From: a virus
Strand: one strand, 5' to 3'
IMG/VR virus record: IMGVR_UViG_3300037189_030076
Span: 1-24,315 of that record
Length of the DNA stretch: 24,315 bases
Each line of letters starts with the position of its first letter. Positions within the stretch are counted from its first letter, which is position 1. A program made the translations under genes and the position numbers. Positions 24,101 to 24,315 of this stretch are shown piece after piece. The notes under the pieces are model-generated. The model saw only the letters and a program-made list of their open reading frames with translations, had not been told where the DNA came from and did not search any database.

Positions 24101-24315
24101 TGAAGTTATAGGATCTGCTCCTTTAAAGTTTGGATTACAGAAAATGATTCTTAGCGGATTTACTAGTACATATCCAGGAGGAGGAATTGGTCCGGTTTTA
24201 GTTACCATAAACTCTTCGTATCTTCCTCATTCTTTTATTGAAGGGGAAAAGATAACATTAATAGATAATTACAATGTAACCGGAAATCTTTCTGGCCAGT
24301 ATAACATATTCAATG
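21120..24315 (+). CDS. Large baseplate wedge protein, gp7/gpI-like (3' partial)
   Basis: The frame is open from the ATG at 21120 (MNYKNLLFFNKSG) to the window end, giving at least 1065 residues with no stop. The position right after the gp6-like gene and the size suggest a counterpart of T4 gp7 (about 1030 aa). Residues 375-415 (LLLEGHEIFPYVGSYKG, LINAIRFFGYQDLRVKEYW) match the short helix-turn of P2 gpI/gp7-type wedge proteins in which a 'KGT..gi..al..fGy' pattern contacts gp6/J. A second motif, EYLPLNARIIDITGEG, follows around residue 540. Farther on there is a beta-sandwich, Ig/PKD-like stretch (FYEVEWTITKKDDRP, IPIILPYSGIYSVKCRVWDGFND). The T4 gp7 correspondence is by context plus local motifs, not by full alignment. 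Confidence 0.7.
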   Translation, partial: MNYKNLLFFNKSGSQTNLIWNGNFWEARLLLPKVSVGLFEIEHFFIIEKFNDAQGNVIYGYPHITPEVSSNSSGSGVYGTFKSGSNVIYTDVTPLADYVGAKLFCDQFPTGNTIVSVDPSLKSITLQNNSTVTASGVPLFFNLWRSSFETTRNVLDFDAFDSFDAKIVSGKDYITTNIDLSAISESEEELMILGDGIPKDARITSISGKNIYLNKICTQSLDSTKVFVYPVEEKNDVSGYIYQYELLEDSTLDAPVLNSLQTAYFKIGYDSSETTVNDVRVSNSVDSSSVSINLAINSIEEGIFGRTLVIEDLSLGYPKIVARIEIHGETEGEDERYKTLLSNFGRRLNAEDTYVLRDSDPKEPLTDYEILNVKRKELLLEGHEIFPYVGSYKGLINAIRFFGYQDLRVKEYWLNIKKSQNSKSALEENQAVLDSIGSQTQSQSTLIASLLDDENSDKYKQVEIYGKKDDGTYGLKSPIEKLFPSSSFKKTALFGLFYDINKVVENRYDQFDYPIVENAFVFSPDEVLIKLFGLKEKLKKEYLPLNARIIDITGEGVYFTVYKTRGWVDNLKIDQLDQGLDIDLSFSPDFGYIEDLRYFNLRPNDSVPTVPYVGPDPFTYTYSTYGNLTLPSSDNPPISGRNSKKLADAISNFYKERNTSGLPKLNLGDNQKYRKLFDGQDYEIPSGFPTVIEITSFNLSWDELNNKWEGLDRNVSTYSTTLASVSDLTGYTGNNLISSSVNHTFDNGLKFGELFDVTLPASITYLIASTGRVQLKFTSNDDSNYSFLTEVQTYSQSTGISNLKLLWVKETPIVLDDWKVEIVNLFSQNLDFEYYDYSFNPDGFYAWDNLRFAGFYEVEWTITKKDDRPYKYEFRGKISDYYKIPIILPYSGIYSVKCRVWDGFNDICSVHYENSIEVKTRDLEVANVARYRESEVYTWENVSKSWEDHSSLWVFPIEKNEGSDKKTSKDILTPAEYGNQFNEGQECKVLKHFGEVIGSAPLKFGLQKMILSGFTSTYPGGGIGPVLVTINSSYLPHSFIEGEKITLIDNYNVTGNLSGQYNIFN

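Noticed and set aside
1-24315. tRNA genes or mobile elements
   Set aside because: No cloverleaf-compatible gap (all gaps are under about 90 nt and lack the TTCGAATC-type arm) and no transposase or integrase motifs were seen.

Overview
The window is an AT-rich, almost completely coding stretch of a large tailed-phage genome with a contractile tail (myovirus morphotype). The strongest anchors are a GPW/gp25-like baseplate wedge protein followed directly by a gp6/J-like wedge protein, a gp27/gpD-like hub protein, and an OB-fold central spike protein of the gp5/VgrG type. Host identity cannot be read directly. Most genes lack a Shine-Dalgarno sequence and instead have A/T-rich leaders (TTAAAATGG, TAATG, AAAAATGGCT). 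Together with low GC this fits a phage of a Bacteroidota host, but that is inference. No tRNA, rRNA, CRISPR array, integrase or transposase was recognised.

Layout. (1) 1-1511, plus: the 3' part of a multidomain sugar-modification enzyme, with an SDR nucleotide-sugar epimerase tail, a SAM-dependent methyltransferase and a GT31-like glycosyltransferase in one reading frame. (2) 1514-2322, minus: two translationally coupled small genes, one carrying a DUF5824-like domain. They converge on gene 1 with only 2 nt between the stops. (3) 2323-2407: a divergent regulatory region with a late-promoter-like box on the minus strand, and a TATAAT box plus a short palindrome on the plus strand. (4) 2408-4095, plus: four small overlapping genes (unknown, Nudix hydrolase, charged helical protein, unknown). 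(5) 4149 to the window end, plus: a long baseplate/tail operon. Its order is tube-initiator-like protein, gp53/LysM-like protein, hub, tube-associated protein with 23-residue C-terminal repeats, spike, a 1442-aa Cys/Pro-rich protein, an S1-domain RNA-binding protein, an amidoligase-like protein, a 257-aa virion protein, gp25, gp6, an 84-aa protein, and a very large gp7/gpI-like wedge protein that runs off the window.

How it works together. The 4149-24315 block appears to build the baseplate: hub and spike at the centre, tube-initiating proteins above them, and wedges (gp25-gp6-gp7-like, gp53-like) around them. Two non-structural genes, the bS1-like protein and the amidoligase, overlap each other and sit inside this block. 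They are the most surprising content, because a phage-borne S1 would be a natural candidate for steering SD-less mRNAs to the ribosome. Several transcription-unit starts carry a TATATAAA box similar to the T4 late promoter. At two or three of these the box lies in or beside an RNA hairpin just ahead of the start codon, the arrangement known from T4 genes whose early read-through transcripts are translationally masked.
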